From a virus, in the IMG/VR virus record IMGVR_UViG_3300047379_000570, positions 1-64,000 of that record: 64,000 nucleotides of DNA. One strand, 5' to 3'. The notes beneath the pieces are model-generated. The model was not told the origin of the DNA, did no database searches, and saw only the letters and a list, made by a program, of their open reading frames with translations. A program made the position numbers and the translations under genes. This document shows positions 25,901 to 34,334 of the stretch, piece by piece (the first letter of the stretch is position 1; each line of letters opens with the position of its first letter).

Positions 25901-28900
25901 CATCTGTTGATGTTGCTGTAATAAACGTATCGCCAGGCACAAGTCCGTGTGCAGCAGGGAATGTAACTTCTAATGTTGCAATAGCACTAAACGTAATTGC
26001 TGTGTTTGCAGCCATTTGCCCTGTTGTTGCTTCTGTCATTGTAAATGTTGATATTAACGGAACTTGTGAGCCTGGATTTGCTGGCTGTTGTGTTGTTGTA
26101 AATGTTGTTAATGCATTATTAGATAGAGTATCAACACCTGTAACTGTGATAGTAATATCATTGGTGCCATTTACACCGTCCATATCACTACCATTAAGTA
26201 TTAATACATCACCTATTTCATATTGTGTTCCGCCGTCACCGTCTATTTCTGCGTAGCCGCCGTTTATTCGCTGAACACTAAATTCAGCGCCGGCGCCCGG
26301 TCTATTAACGTTGGTTGGCAATAAACCTAAATAAGTTTCTGTTCCACTTGTTGCTGTACCTGAACTACTAAATCCTGTAATTGCGCCAGTGCCGCTTACA
26401 CTTGTTACTGTAATAGTAATGTCATTTGCTGGCGTTTGACCTTGTAGATCTGTACCTAATATTTTAAGTTCTTGATCTACAAAGAAGTTAAGTCCGCCAG
26501 TGTTTAATGTAACTGCATAGTTGCTTGGTGTAAGAGCAATATCAAATAATGCTCCAGTACCTAAAATAACTGTGCCTGTTGCATCTGTTGTATCACCAGT
26601 ATTTGAACCAGTGCCTGTAACACTAGCAGCAGTAATATCGCCTGTTCCGCCAACATTGTCAATTGTAACTACAGCATCGGTGCCTCCACCAATTTCTGCC
26701 GCTGCAACTGTAAATTGGTCTCCAATACTATAACCAGTACCTGGAGTAGTAACAATTACACTGTAAGTTGTTCCTTGCATTCTAATATCAATTACTGCAT
26801 CTGCGCCACCCGAACCATTAGTGTATGTATAAGGTACAGAAGCAAACAACGCATCAACGTCTGGTGCAACACCGCTTTCAACTACTATAGTATCGATATT
26901 TCCTGTTTCACCGCCGGCTCCTGTAGTAATTCCCGTAACTTTTATAATTAAGTCGTTAGTACCGTCAACGCCGCCAGCAAATGTACTACCTAAAATTCTT
27001 AGTCTGTCGTTAACTACAAAGTTTTCTGAAATATTTGGCGGAGTACCTTCAACGCCAACTGAAGTATATGTGTTACCAGATAGTGTTACTGTAAATTCTG
27101 GCGGATTAATACCAACGCCGCCTACTAGAGTTGCATCTAATGCTGTATAGTTTGCTGTGCCTGCAACTGCTGTACCTGTAAGTGTTACTGTTGCAATACC
27201 GCCAGTTGCTGTAATACTATCAACTGTACCAAACATATCATTGGTGCCAGTTGCACCACCTAATTCAGTTCCGTCAATTTTAAATGCATCACCTACCTCA
27301 TAATTAAGACCTGCTAAATCAATTGCTGATAGAGAATAAGATCCGCCGGATCTTTGTATATCAAGCAACGCACCAGTACCAATAGGCTGAACTGTTGTTG
27401 GGGTTAATATTGGATATGTTTTTGTATTTGACACAAGTGGTGCAGTTAATGCACTACTTAATGAAACTGTACTTCCTACAACATTGTTAATAAATGTTGC
27501 TACACCATCGCCTCTATCTAATGCTAGGTTTGGAACAACACCGGTTGCATCAAACAATAGTATATCTGTATCTCCAATATTAGCATTGGATCCAATATTT
27601 AATGTTAAGTACTCGCCACCGCCTGCACTGTTATCAATAATATTAGTAACCTGTGAACCTACTGGAATAAGAGGACTTGTTAAAGGTGAACCAACTTCAG
27701 GTGAATTACCGTCAAACGGAATAGTATTTGCTCCGGTTTGGACTATTAGCTCAGACACCATTGCACCCGAAGAACCGTTACTTAATACATCAAATTCTGC
27801 GCCGTCAATTCCTGCTCCGGTATAAAAACCACCTTTTCTTAGTTGAGTATAACCGGCTGCTAATTGCTGACCGTCTGCTGTTCCTACTTTTGATTTAGCA
27901 TAGTACTGGAAACTTAAATTAGTTGGTACACTAATAATAACAAACGAACCTTCAGCTCGTGCAGCGCCTGCAACAGATGTTTCAAGAGCTTTAATTGTAA
28001 TAGGTGTACCTACGTCAAATCCGTGTGCTGATACTGTTGTAACTGTAATTAGCGAAGCACCAATACCGTCTGTTCCTGTACTTGCGTCAGTTACAACACT
28101 TAGAACACTTGTATCTGTTCCTGGAATTTCATATACACTTGGATATCCGCGCATCATAGAAATTGCAGACCATTTAGTAGGCTGTAAGCCGTATTCAAAG
28201 TCAGCATCAAGCATACTTAATGGAGGAGCAATACGCATACGTTCAATTGCATCTGTTCCAAAATCATATGGTCGTTGTGTTACTACACTTTTTCCATTTT
28301 CCATTTTTTCTACAAAAATTTGTAGATCGTCAGTTGTTGAATGTGTAGTTGTATTGTATTTTAAATTAATAGTAGTTACAGCATCAGTTGTTTGTAAATA
28401 CTTTGGAAAATCATCGTCGCTGCCATGATCTTTAATAACACATTCTGCACCGGCTTCGGGGTCACTAAAATTATAAATTATTTCATTTTTAGTTGTGTTA
28501 GTAACAAGCAATAATTCGTCCGAAGTATATCTACCTTGAATTTTAATATTACCTAAACCTGTTGTTTCTGCTGTAGGAAGGCTAGTAATTCCGTTAGTAA
28601 GAACATCAACAGTGTTTTGTGAAAGTGTTACAGCTCGCATACTTGCGCCAGCAATCACTGCTCCTGTTACTGCACTTGAAAATGTATGTAATGAAGTATC
28701 AGAACTTATACCTACATTCATTGTAATAGATGTTGCAGTGACGCCAGTAATAGTAATTGGTTTATTAAAATATGGATCACGCTGCAATTCATTAGGAACA
28801 CCTGCTCTGCGTGGATAAGGATGTAATGTAGCATTACCATCTAATGCACAAGTAAATGTTATTCCATCTGGTCTAATAATAATTTCATCATCAGCTTGAA

Positions 28901-30287
28901 GTGTGTGCGTACCAATCTCTAAAGTCATAATACCTGTTGAAGGCGTATATGTAGCATCAGTAGGCGTATAATGTGTTGTTTCTGCAGGTGTTGATGTATC
29001 TATAGTTTGTGTTACACCTACTTCATTTTGTGCGGTCCATGCTGTGTTATAAAGAATGTAATCTCTAATTAAATCTTGCAAAAATGCATGTGTGTCAATT
29101 TCTGGTATTCTATTTCCGTCAACTTGTGCAACACCTTGATCCCAATAGTAACTTATTGATTTAGTAATGCTTTCATTGCCACCATAACGGATATCGTGCA
29201 AATAAGAATCAATAATATAACCTACATCTCTTTCACACTTTGCTTGATTATATGTGTATCCAGTTTCCCATGTTACTTCGCTAACAATTTTATTCTTGTT
29301 GTTCATAATAGAATTTTTAGCTTGTTGCAGTACGTTTGTAACCCACCCAACACTAGGCACTGTTCTAGTTAATAGATCTAAAGTTGCTACTCCTGTTTCA
29401 ATAACATCTGACATGATGTCAATTAATCCAGTAAGTGTTGTTCCTTCACCTGCGTCTGCATTTGATCCTGATGTTACTTGTGCAGTACTGTTTCCAGTGC
29501 TAACTGTTACAGTAGAACCTGTTACAACTTGAGCAATGATTGTTTTTAATCTACCATAACCTGCAACTACTGCGTCTTGATGATCGCCTGTTATTGATGC
29601 AGCAGGGTCAGATGAATTTGGAAATAACTTTGCACTATCAAAACTTGCACTATTTCCGCCATAAAGAATATCATATATTGCTGCTTCAATAGCATACTTT
29701 ACATCAGTTGAACCTTTTGTTAAACCATAAGCTGCGTTAACGTCATACGAAGGATAGTTTACAAGTGTCCATGCTAAAACTTCGTCTCTTAAAAACGTTG
29801 CGTTTGCTATAAGTCTATCTTTTGCAGCAATTTTACTTGCTGTTGCATTTGTTGGATTAGTAACTGAAAGGGCACTAGCTGTGCCAGTTCTCATAATATT
29901 TTTAATTTCAATAACGGATGATTTTACTCTTGCCTTTGCTGAAGTATCAGCAGCTACTTGAGGAATCAACAGCATATGATTTAATGCTCTATCAATTGTT
30001 CTAAAAACTGTTTCTGAATTATCGATAGAGTAACCTTCAGCTCTACCTAAAAATAATGCATTAAAGTTTGTATTTAGTGCAACATCAAATGCTGTACCGT
30101 CGATTATATATCCTATATCCCGTTTACATTTAGCTGTGTCAGCAATTTCTTTGTTAATGTATGCTGTGCTTTCTGCTTGCAAAAATGCTTTGTTAGCATT
30201 TAGTAGAGCATATGCATTCGGGTACAGATTTCCTTCAGTACCGAGTCCTGGGGTAAATTTATAATTTTTTACTTGTGTTTTTGCCAT
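22980..30287 (-). CDS. Giant modular tail fibre/structural protein (2435 aa)
   Basis: A 2435-residue virion protein of the fibre type. The N-terminus contains a helical module, ANKAFLQAES...CKRDIGYIID (Cys near residue 54), with two more copies near residues 195-213 and 348-372. The middle holds about five tandem beta repeats of roughly 90 residues (encoded at about 26080-27400), each with a G.xY..GD.L.I.G core and a G.ND motif. A later conserved core (FCHRMRNSNVNTEAFMRSG, NLPVRYEVTN) is shared with large structural proteins of marine T4-like phages. The C-terminus ends in beta-rich segments. It probably forms a long fibre or whisker that contacts the host. Its stop overlaps the convergent gmhB-like gene by 4 bases. 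The T4 equivalent is unknown. Confidence 0.75.
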   Translation of the reverse strand: MAKTQVKNYKFTPGLGTEGNLYPNAYALLNANKAFLQAESTAYINKEIADTAKCKRDIGYIIDGTAFDVALNTNFNALFLGRAEGYSIDNSETVFRTIDRALNHMLLIPQVAADTSAKARVKSSVIEIKNIMRTGTASALSVTNPTNATASKIAAKDRLIANATFLRDEVLAWTLVNYPSYDVNAAYGLTKGSTDVKYAIEAAIYDILYGGNSASFDSAKLFPNSSDPAASITGDHQDAVVAGYGRLKTIIAQVVTGSTVTVSTGNSTAQVTSGSNADAGEGTTLTGLIDIMSDVIETGVATLDLLTRTVPSVGWVTNVLQQAKNSIMNNKNKIVSEVTWETGYTYNQAKCERDVGYIIDSYLHDIRYGGNESITKSISYYWDQGVAQVDGNRIPEIDTHAFLQDLIRDYILYNTAWTAQNEVGVTQTIDTSTPAETTHYTPTDATYTPSTGIMTLEIGTHTLQADDEIIIRPDGITFTCALDGNATLHPYPRRAGVPNELQRDPYFNKPITITGVTATSITMNVGISSDTSLHTFSSAVTGAVIAGASMRAVTLSQNTVDVLTNGITSLPTAETTGLGNIKIQGRYTSDELLLVTNTTKNEIIYNFSDPEAGAECVIKDHGSDDDFPKYLQTTDAVTTINLKYNTTTHSTTDDLQIFVEKMENGKSVVTQRPYDFGTDAIERMRIAPPLSMLDADFEYGLQPTKWSAISMMRGYPSVYEIPGTDTSVLSVVTDASTGTDGIGASLITVTTVSAHGFDVGTPITIKALETSVAGAARAEGSFVIISVPTNLSFQYYAKSKVGTADGQQLAAGYTQLRKGGFYTGAGIDGAEFDVLSNGSSGAMVSELIVQTGANTIPFDGNSPEVGSPLTSPLIPVGSQVTNIIDNSAGGGEYLTLNIGSNANIGDTDILLFDATGVVPNLALDRGDGVATFINNVVGSTVSLSSALTAPLVSNTKTYPILTPTTVQPIGTGALLDIQRSGGSYSLSAIDLAGLNYEVGDAFKIDGTELGGATGTNDMFGTVDSITATGGIATVTLTGTAVAGTANYTALDATLVGGVGINPPEFTVTLSGNTYTSVGVEGTPPNISENFVVNDRLRILGSTFAGGVDGTNDLIIKVTGITTGAGGETGNIDTIVVESGVAPDVDALFASVPYTYTNGSGGADAVIDIRMQGTTYSVIVTTPGTGYSIGDQFTVAAAEIGGGTDAVVTIDNVGGTGDITAASVTGTGSNTGDTTDATGTVILGTGALFDIALTPSNYAVTLNTGGLNFFVDQELKILGTDLQGQTPANDITITVTSVSGTGAITGFSSSGTATSGTETYLGLLPTNVNRPGAGAEFSVQRINGGYAEIDGDGGTQYEIGDVLILNGSDMDGVNGTNDITITVTGVDTLSNNALTTFTTTQQPANPGSQVPLISTFTMTEATTGQMAANTAITFSAIATLEVTFPAAHGLVPGDTFITATSTDDGTNNHDLADGAFLVTNIPAIDKLRYTARAAGTITTDATDPINGVIYARPDSFFVHRPFDGGVQLGTGGPQHGAQAIRQSKKYIRYQSGKGIMYTTGALFAPSYDLSTISAAGTELNSLITITTDDNDHGVQAGGIIRLLGVETPGYNSGVNPEVPPGFDYTVEEVLSERSFTVRSKRRLGDTTEIVLNSPTNTSPLVVAFDEAAGGTNTNDIHDFFINETAPDGYAWGDINNSGSFTVDDTNDLINYLDGVSQAESLSTRIADTLAELKKRRNTAVVEDTIGAFKQEANIGFGAQMSVVAWHGATVRSGIFDDQNGIFWEFDGTNVSVNQRTGTQQVAGTIAIEVDGNLVTGTNTRFRDQLTAGDRVIIKGMTHVVTNVTSQTSCTVTPDFRGVTPATGAKMNLVIDKKVKSADFNLDTLDGTGPSGYDIDIAKMQMIGIQYSWYGAGFIDFMLRGQDGNFIFCHRMRNSNVNTEAFMRSGNLPVRYEVTNEGPPGKLAADLDASATTLELVDGSFFPEYGTVYIDNEIITFSGRSSNHLTGLTRGTTLTNFQAGAERTYSAGGAVPHEARTGVILISNTITPLISHWGSAFLTDGGFDEDRGYIFSYAEPGIEVSTTKQTAFMIRLAPSVSNAIIGDLGERELLNRAQLLLQGLEVTSDGVDTGNSNAPITGGIVVEGVLNPQNYPINPNDVGWTTLSGVAQGGQPSFAQVAAGGSVVWSSGDAATTATATAVGSLSFTVNTFYSTWRRGNYLYLNKSQYESNGPIVVGATVTGSNIRSGTTITSVDENNSNYVFVRLSQNVQNTVGSGQTMTFTFNQSLVGRNFAYLSKSEVDSAGVKQGTNLSNGGTVTFPANTQVNSITPKQHGSTEFYEIQFNNSFSGTLTAGSGTVEFTFVQPPYAQPGETVFSFIATPGERATVDFSELKELTNTTLGGRGTFPNGPDVLAINVYKVGGTNVEANLILKWGEAQA

Positions 30288-30290
30288 GTT

Positions 30291-31211
30291 TTATAATCCA
30301 AATGCTACTGAAAATGCTACTGCTGTTTTATCTACATAACCTTTATTTGCTACACTTTTCTTTGTTGTTAAAACATTATTAACATCAGCTGATGTAAATG
30401 TAGCAGTTGAAGGTGTCGTTACGCCAATTGTTGTATTGTTTATAGTACTTTCTGTTATGTTACTAGTATTTATAGGAATTGATAACCCTGTACTATTAAT
30501 TTCTCCTACAAAAGAATTATTGTTTTTAATAACAATTTTATTTGCAGCGTCTAATTCTAAGTTTGTGTTTGATGTAATATTACTGACGCCAACACCGTTA
30601 TAGTTAACACCGTTGGTTGTTAAAAAACCTTCAACAAATATATCTTTGCTTACGCCTATGCCGCCAGCAACACGCAGGGCACCTGTATCTCCAGATGTAG
30701 CATTAGTTGGAGCTGTTAGTGCTAGTTCACCAAATTGTCCTGCAGCATCAGTAATTGTAATTATATTGTAAAGGCCTGTAGCTGCATCGCCGTAATATAA
30801 TGTGTCTGGAGCATCAGTTGAAACTGTAAACTGTAGTATACCACCAGTTTGTCCTTGGGCTGCTGCTTCGGTTGTAATTACACCATCATCATGAGTATGT
30901 TGTAATCCTGTATTATATAGTGTGCCTTGATCGTCACTAAAAATACTAAATGTATTTTCAGTTAAAGTTAAGTTAAAAGTATATCGTGTAACTCTATTAA
31001 GTGCTAAGGAAGGGTTTTGCTCAGGCTCATTATTAATTAAGTAATAACCTACTGCGTCAGTAAAGGAGTAGTCAGTAGCGCCACCGGCGCCGCCTCCTCC
31101 TGCACCTGCTGCTTGAATAGAAGTTGCAACAATATTACCTTGGTCATCGACGCTGAAGTTTGGACTTGAAAATCCAAACTGTGAATTAAAAGGTTTATTT
31201 ACTACAGGCAT
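30291..31211 (-). CDS. Tail fibre/structural protein (306 aa)
   Basis: A 306-residue protein beginning MPVVNKPFNSQFGF, with a Gly/Ala linker (GAGGGGAGGATD), beta-rich middle and a C-terminal repetitive beta segment (GDTGALRVAGGIGVSKDIFVEG is a common phage fibre repeat phrase). The end, VANKGYVDKTAVAFSVAFGL, is of the type that precedes fibre trimerisation regions. It is 3 nt upstream of the giant fibre gene, so the two are co-transcribed from the perfect TATAAATA promoter upstream. It may form a connector between baseplate and fibre. No specific T4 counterpart is recognised. Confidence 0.65.
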   Translation of the reverse strand: MPVVNKPFNSQFGFSSPNFSVDDQGNIVATSIQAAGAGGGGAGGATDYSFTDAVGYYLINNEPEQNPSLALNRVTRYTFNLTLTENTFSIFSDDQGTLYNTGLQHTHDDGVITTEAAAQGQTGGILQFTVSTDAPDTLYYGDAATGLYNIITITDAAGQFGELALTAPTNATSGDTGALRVAGGIGVSKDIFVEGFLTTNGVNYNGVGVSNITSNTNLELDAANKIVIKNNNSFVGEINSTGLSIPINTSNITESTINNTTIGVTTPSTATFTSADVNNVLTTKKSVANKGYVDKTAVAFSVAFGL

Positions 31212-31229
31212 CGAAGTCTCCGTTTAGTA

Positions 31230-31237
31230 TATTTATA
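31230..31237 (-). promoter_or_regulatory. Late promoter (perfect TATAAATA)
   Basis: TATAAATA on the minus strand, identical to the T4 late consensus, 18 nt before the ATG at 31211; the leader contains GGAG. Confidence 0.8.
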
Positions 31238-31243
31238 CAAATT

Positions 31244-31636
31244 TTAATCTGCAAGGGTTTGGAAGTACGTTGCCGTATACATTACCCTTGCACCCTCTTT
31301 GCCAGCTGCTGCCGGACTTACAATTAATTCAAATGAAGACTTATCAACATTTGCACTAAGAGTTAAAATATCAGTACTTAACCCAGCCCTGCCTGTAATT
31401 GTAATTGCTGCATCATCCGGACCAGCAATTGCAAGTACTTGAATTGTCTCTTTATCATTTCTTCCGTTGTCTGCAATGATTGTATAATTAGCACTCATAA
31501 TTTCACCAATGTGCCATTTATCTAATACAATATTGCTGTGAAGAGACTTCCAATGGTTTTTATAGGCAAATTGTGTGTTGTTTCTTAGTCTAAGTGTGTT
31601 GTGCGCACCCTTAATAAAAAAATCTCTAAATTCCAT
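31244..31636 (-). CDS. Small virion structural protein (130 aa)
   Basis: A 130-residue protein with MEFRDFFIKGAHNTLRLRNNT at the N-terminus, a beta-rich body and Ala/Gly-rich C-terminal third (VSPAAAGKEGARVMY). It lies at the start of the fibre transcription unit, downstream of a late promoter, with a late promoter for the next gene just after it. No family is recognised. A small fibre or baseplate adaptor is plausible from position and composition. Confidence 0.5.
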   Translation of the reverse strand: MEFRDFFIKGAHNTLRLRNNTQFAYKNHWKSLHSNIVLDKWHIGEIMSANYTIIADNGRNDKETIQVLAIAGPDDAAITITGRAGLSTDILTLSANVDKSSFELIVSPAAAGKEGARVMYTATYFQTLAD

Positions 31637-31665
31637 GCTATTTCCTAAAGTTCAGTTTCTAGTAT

Positions 31666-31673
31666 TATTTATC
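31666..31673 (-). promoter_or_regulatory. Late promoter (GATAAATA) for the 130-aa gene
   Basis: GATAAATA on the minus strand, 29 nt before the ATG at 31636. A weaker TATAAGTA on the plus strand (31682-31689) may serve the divergent accessory genes. Confidence 0.6.
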
Positions 31674-31708
31674 TACATAGCTATAAGTAAAACATAATAG
31701 GAGACTAC

Positions 31709-32434
31709 ATGTTTAATAAGAAGATAGTGCTTAAAGCTCTCACTCCTGATTTAAGTGTATCAATGAATGCACCCATAGTATATGGTGAGAAATTAGAAAG
31801 ACCTAGTTGGCTTAAATCTATTAAGAGCACTGTAACTCATTGGAATGAACGAATAGGTTTATATGATAAATCTGGAACTGTAGCTGTATGTCCTGGTATT
31901 AGAGAATACTTGTCAAAACCAATACACATCAACATGTGGGAAGAAGTTGACATACGAATTAACCCCGATGGAAGCTGGACAAATACTCCAAGTAATGCAG
32001 GAGGTGCTTGTCCAATAGATATTTCAGAACATCCAGAGGACCAATGGAGGGGAATGTATCCTGGAAAAAGAGTTGCTCTTAAATTGACTAGTCCATGGAA
32101 ATTTACGTGTAACCAAGACATTGGGTTTTTATTTACAGAATCGCACTATAGCACATCTTATTTTAGAGAAAGAGACATTTGGTTATCTCCAGGATATACG
32201 AACTTTAAATGGCAACATTCTACTAATGTTCATTTAAATTGTCCAGTTAAAGATGAACCTTATGTTATTACACTAAAACACGGAATGCCATTAATATCTT
32301 TATTTCCGTTAACGGAAAGAAAACTTGATTTACAAATTGAAAAAATAGATTTTAACACATGGGCAGAAATAGGCGAACATTTTCCTAAAATTAAATTTGG
32401 AAAATATTATAAACAGCCTGGATTTAAAAAATGA
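31709..32434 (+). CDS. Conserved hypothetical, paralogue A (DUF6065-like)
   Basis: A 241-residue protein of unknown function. Key phrases are RVALKLTSPWKFTCNQDIGFLF, FKWQHSTNVHLNCPV and KHGMPLISLFPLTERK. The pattern of a hydrophobic sheet core, then an 'H/KxGxPLxxxxPLxER' element, resembles the DUF6065 type seen in bacteria and viruses, but I cannot confirm this. The next gene encodes a shorter, divergent paralogue with the same order of elements. AGGAG precedes the ATG. It begins a four-gene plus-strand cassette that ends in two 2OG-Fe(II) oxygenases, so a role with those enzymes is possible. Confidence 0.5.
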   Translation: MFNKKIVLKALTPDLSVSMNAPIVYGEKLERPSWLKSIKSTVTHWNERIGLYDKSGTVAVCPGIREYLSKPIHINMWEEVDIRINPDGSWTNTPSNAGGACPIDISEHPEDQWRGMYPGKRVALKLTSPWKFTCNQDIGFLFTESHYSTSYFRERDIWLSPGYTNFKWQHSTNVHLNCPVKDEPYVITLKHGMPLISLFPLTERKLDLQIEKIDFNTWAEIGEHFPKIKFGKYYKQPGFKK

Positions 32435-33150
32435 AAACAGTATATTGGGCTCCGTGGGATAGAATAGATTTATTAGAACCTATGTATTTAGGATTTACCG
32501 AACCAGTAAATGTACTTGAAGATTTACAAAAAAGACAAAATAAAGAAAATAATCAAGATAACTTTTTAAATTGTCCTGCTTTTGTAAACAGTAGTAAAAA
32601 TCTTTTTATGCTAAACAGTCCTGTTAATATAGATGTTGACATTTTTCCTGAGCATCTAAGAAATAATCTTAGCGATAATATACCATTTAATGAAAGAAAT
32701 TTTATTTTGAAACAGCCGTCTTTATTAAATGCTTATACTGTAAGATCTGCAGGCGCATGGATCTTTTTTTGTGAAGAAGAATTAGAAATAGAATCCATGC
32801 ATCCGTATATGCACAAAACACCAGTTACTGATGCAGGATTTTATGTTCCCGGAAGATTTGATATCTCACAGTGGTTTAGGCCATTAGAATATGCATTTCA
32901 ACTGCACGAAGGTAACACAAATTTTAAAGTGGGTCAAGGTGATCCTTTAATGTATGTTAATTTTAAAACTAATGAGAAAGTAAAATTACAAAAGTTTTTT
33001 CTAACCGAAGAATTATTATCGTTGTCAATGAGTTGCGTAAGATTAAAAAATACTTGGAAGCAGAGAAATTTAAATAAATTATACGACATTTTTAAAGGTT
33101 CAAAAATAAAAAATCAATTAATAAAAAAAATCAAAGAAAATTTAATATAA
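32431..33150 (+). CDS. Conserved hypothetical, paralogue B (DUF6065-like)
   Basis: A 239-residue protein overlapping the previous gene by 4 bases (ATGA), so translationally coupled to it. It repeats the layout of its neighbour: GAWIFFCEEELEI (compare the neighbour's DIGFLFTESHY), then RPLEYAFQLHEGNTNFKV and QGDPLMYVNFKTNEKV. The last 40 residues are Lys-rich. The two proteins probably arose by tandem duplication and may form a heteromer. The stop is immediately followed by the ATG of the first oxygenase. The function is unknown. Confidence 0.5.
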   Translation: MKTVYWAPWDRIDLLEPMYLGFTEPVNVLEDLQKRQNKENNQDNFLNCPAFVNSSKNLFMLNSPVNIDVDIFPEHLRNNLSDNIPFNERNFILKQPSLLNAYTVRSAGAWIFFCEEELEIESMHPYMHKTPVTDAGFYVPGRFDISQWFRPLEYAFQLHEGNTNFKVGQGDPLMYVNFKTNEKVKLQKFFLTEELLSLSMSCVRLKNTWKQRNLNKLYDIFKGSKIKNQLIKKIKENLI

Positions 33151-33726
33151 ATGATACACAGTTTATTTCCAACTACCGTATACAATATACAGATTGCTAA
33201 TACAATGCGACTCGAGTTGTTAGACGCATGTAATAGCGTGTTGACAGATGTAGGTGAAGATCATTTACTAAATATAGAAGGTTGGAATAGTACATTACAC
33301 TCGGCACCTGATGAGTCAAATGTTATTAATAATATTCCTATAGTTATTGAAACATTTAAACTTATTAAAGAATCTATACAAGATTTTTTAAATCAAAGAA
33401 ACCAACCATATTTTGAAGAAGATATGCAACACCCGTTTGGGTTTTTTAGTGATATGAAAAACAATGGATATTTACGTAGACATGCACATTTGGATTGTAA
33501 ATTTAGTGGAATTATATATTTAGAAGTAGGCGATAATGTTCCTCCTTTAGTATTTCATGATCCTAGACCGTATACTAAATTTGAATCTAGTAAATATTGT
33601 ACTAATCCTGTTATTACTATTCCACCGCAGCAAGGAATGATGTTGATATGGGATCACTGGTTAGAACATGAGGTGTATACAAAAACAAATGACAACCCTC
33701 GTAAAAGTTTTACGTTTAATATTTAG
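33151..33726 (+). CDS. 2OG-Fe(II) oxygenase (first copy)
   Basis: A 191-residue putative 2-oxoglutarate-dependent dioxygenase of the type common in marine T4-like phages. Iron ligands are visible as HAH at residues 111-113 (RRHAHLDCKFSG) and His173 in WLEHEVY, with Arg184 placed to bind 2-oxoglutarate. The ATG directly follows the stop of the previous gene. Such enzymes hydroxylate proteins, nucleobases or small molecules; the substrate here is unknown. The proximity to a carbamoyltransferase makes creation of a hydroxyl acceptor conceivable, but this is inference. Confidence 0.8.
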   Translation: MIHSLFPTTVYNIQIANTMRLELLDACNSVLTDVGEDHLLNIEGWNSTLHSAPDESNVINNIPIVIETFKLIKESIQDFLNQRNQPYFEEDMQHPFGFFSDMKNNGYLRRHAHLDCKFSGIIYLEVGDNVPPLVFHDPRPYTKFESSKYCTNPVITIPPQQGMMLIWDHWLEHEVYTKTNDNPRKSFTFNI

Positions 33727-33734
33727 GAAACAAA

Positions 33735-34334
33735 ATGGATAAAAATTTTAGAGAATCTATCCAATGGCTTAGCGTTCCAATACATTTTTGGGAGTTTAGT
33801 TTTGAGGATACCGACGAGTACTCTGTAGAAGAATTACACAATGATGTAGAGCGTGTTATTAAAGAAGTAGGCGATGCTAGGAATAAAGAAACAAATGTAA
33901 AGGCTACTATAATGACCGATTGGCTTATGACCGATCACAAGCCTTTTAAGTATATTTGCGACCATGTTGAATCTTTAATACAACAATGGCACAAAGAAAA
34001 AAGTGACTTAGATTTAAAAACATTTATGACAACATGTTGGGGATCAATATATACTCGAGGAGACTACAGTGAACTACATGCACATGTGCCTGCTTTGTAT
34101 AGCTGGGTGTATTATGTAAAAGTAGACGACGATGCTGCTCCGCTTCATTTCCCACACGAACCCGGAATGTATTATAAGCCTAAATCTGGGGATGGAATAA
34201 TTTTTCCCGGTTGGTTATCACACCAAGTACAGCAACATCAAAGCGATAATGAAAGAATTATTGTTGTAGGAAACGTTGAAGGAACTGGTGCAATTAGTTA
34301 CCCTCAACGTTCATTTACAGATGTTAATTTGTAA
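33735..34334 (+). CDS. 2OG-Fe(II) oxygenase (second copy)
   Basis: A 199-residue second oxygenase, divergent from the first. Iron ligands appear as HAH at residues 115-117 (SELHAHVPALYS) and His163 (FPGWLSHQV), with Arg174 (NERIIVVGN) for 2-oxoglutarate. The HxH form and total length match phage enzymes of this family. It begins 8 nt after the first copy, and its 3' end overlaps the convergent carbamoyltransferase gene by 11 bases. Two different copies side by side suggest two substrates or a two-step oxidation. Confidence 0.8.
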   Translation: MDKNFRESIQWLSVPIHFWEFSFEDTDEYSVEELHNDVERVIKEVGDARNKETNVKATIMTDWLMTDHKPFKYICDHVESLIQQWHKEKSDLDLKTFMTTCWGSIYTRGDYSELHAHVPALYSWVYYVKVDDDAAPLHFPHEPGMYYKPKSGDGIIFPGWLSHQVQQHQSDNERIIVVGNVEGTGAISYPQRSFTDVNL

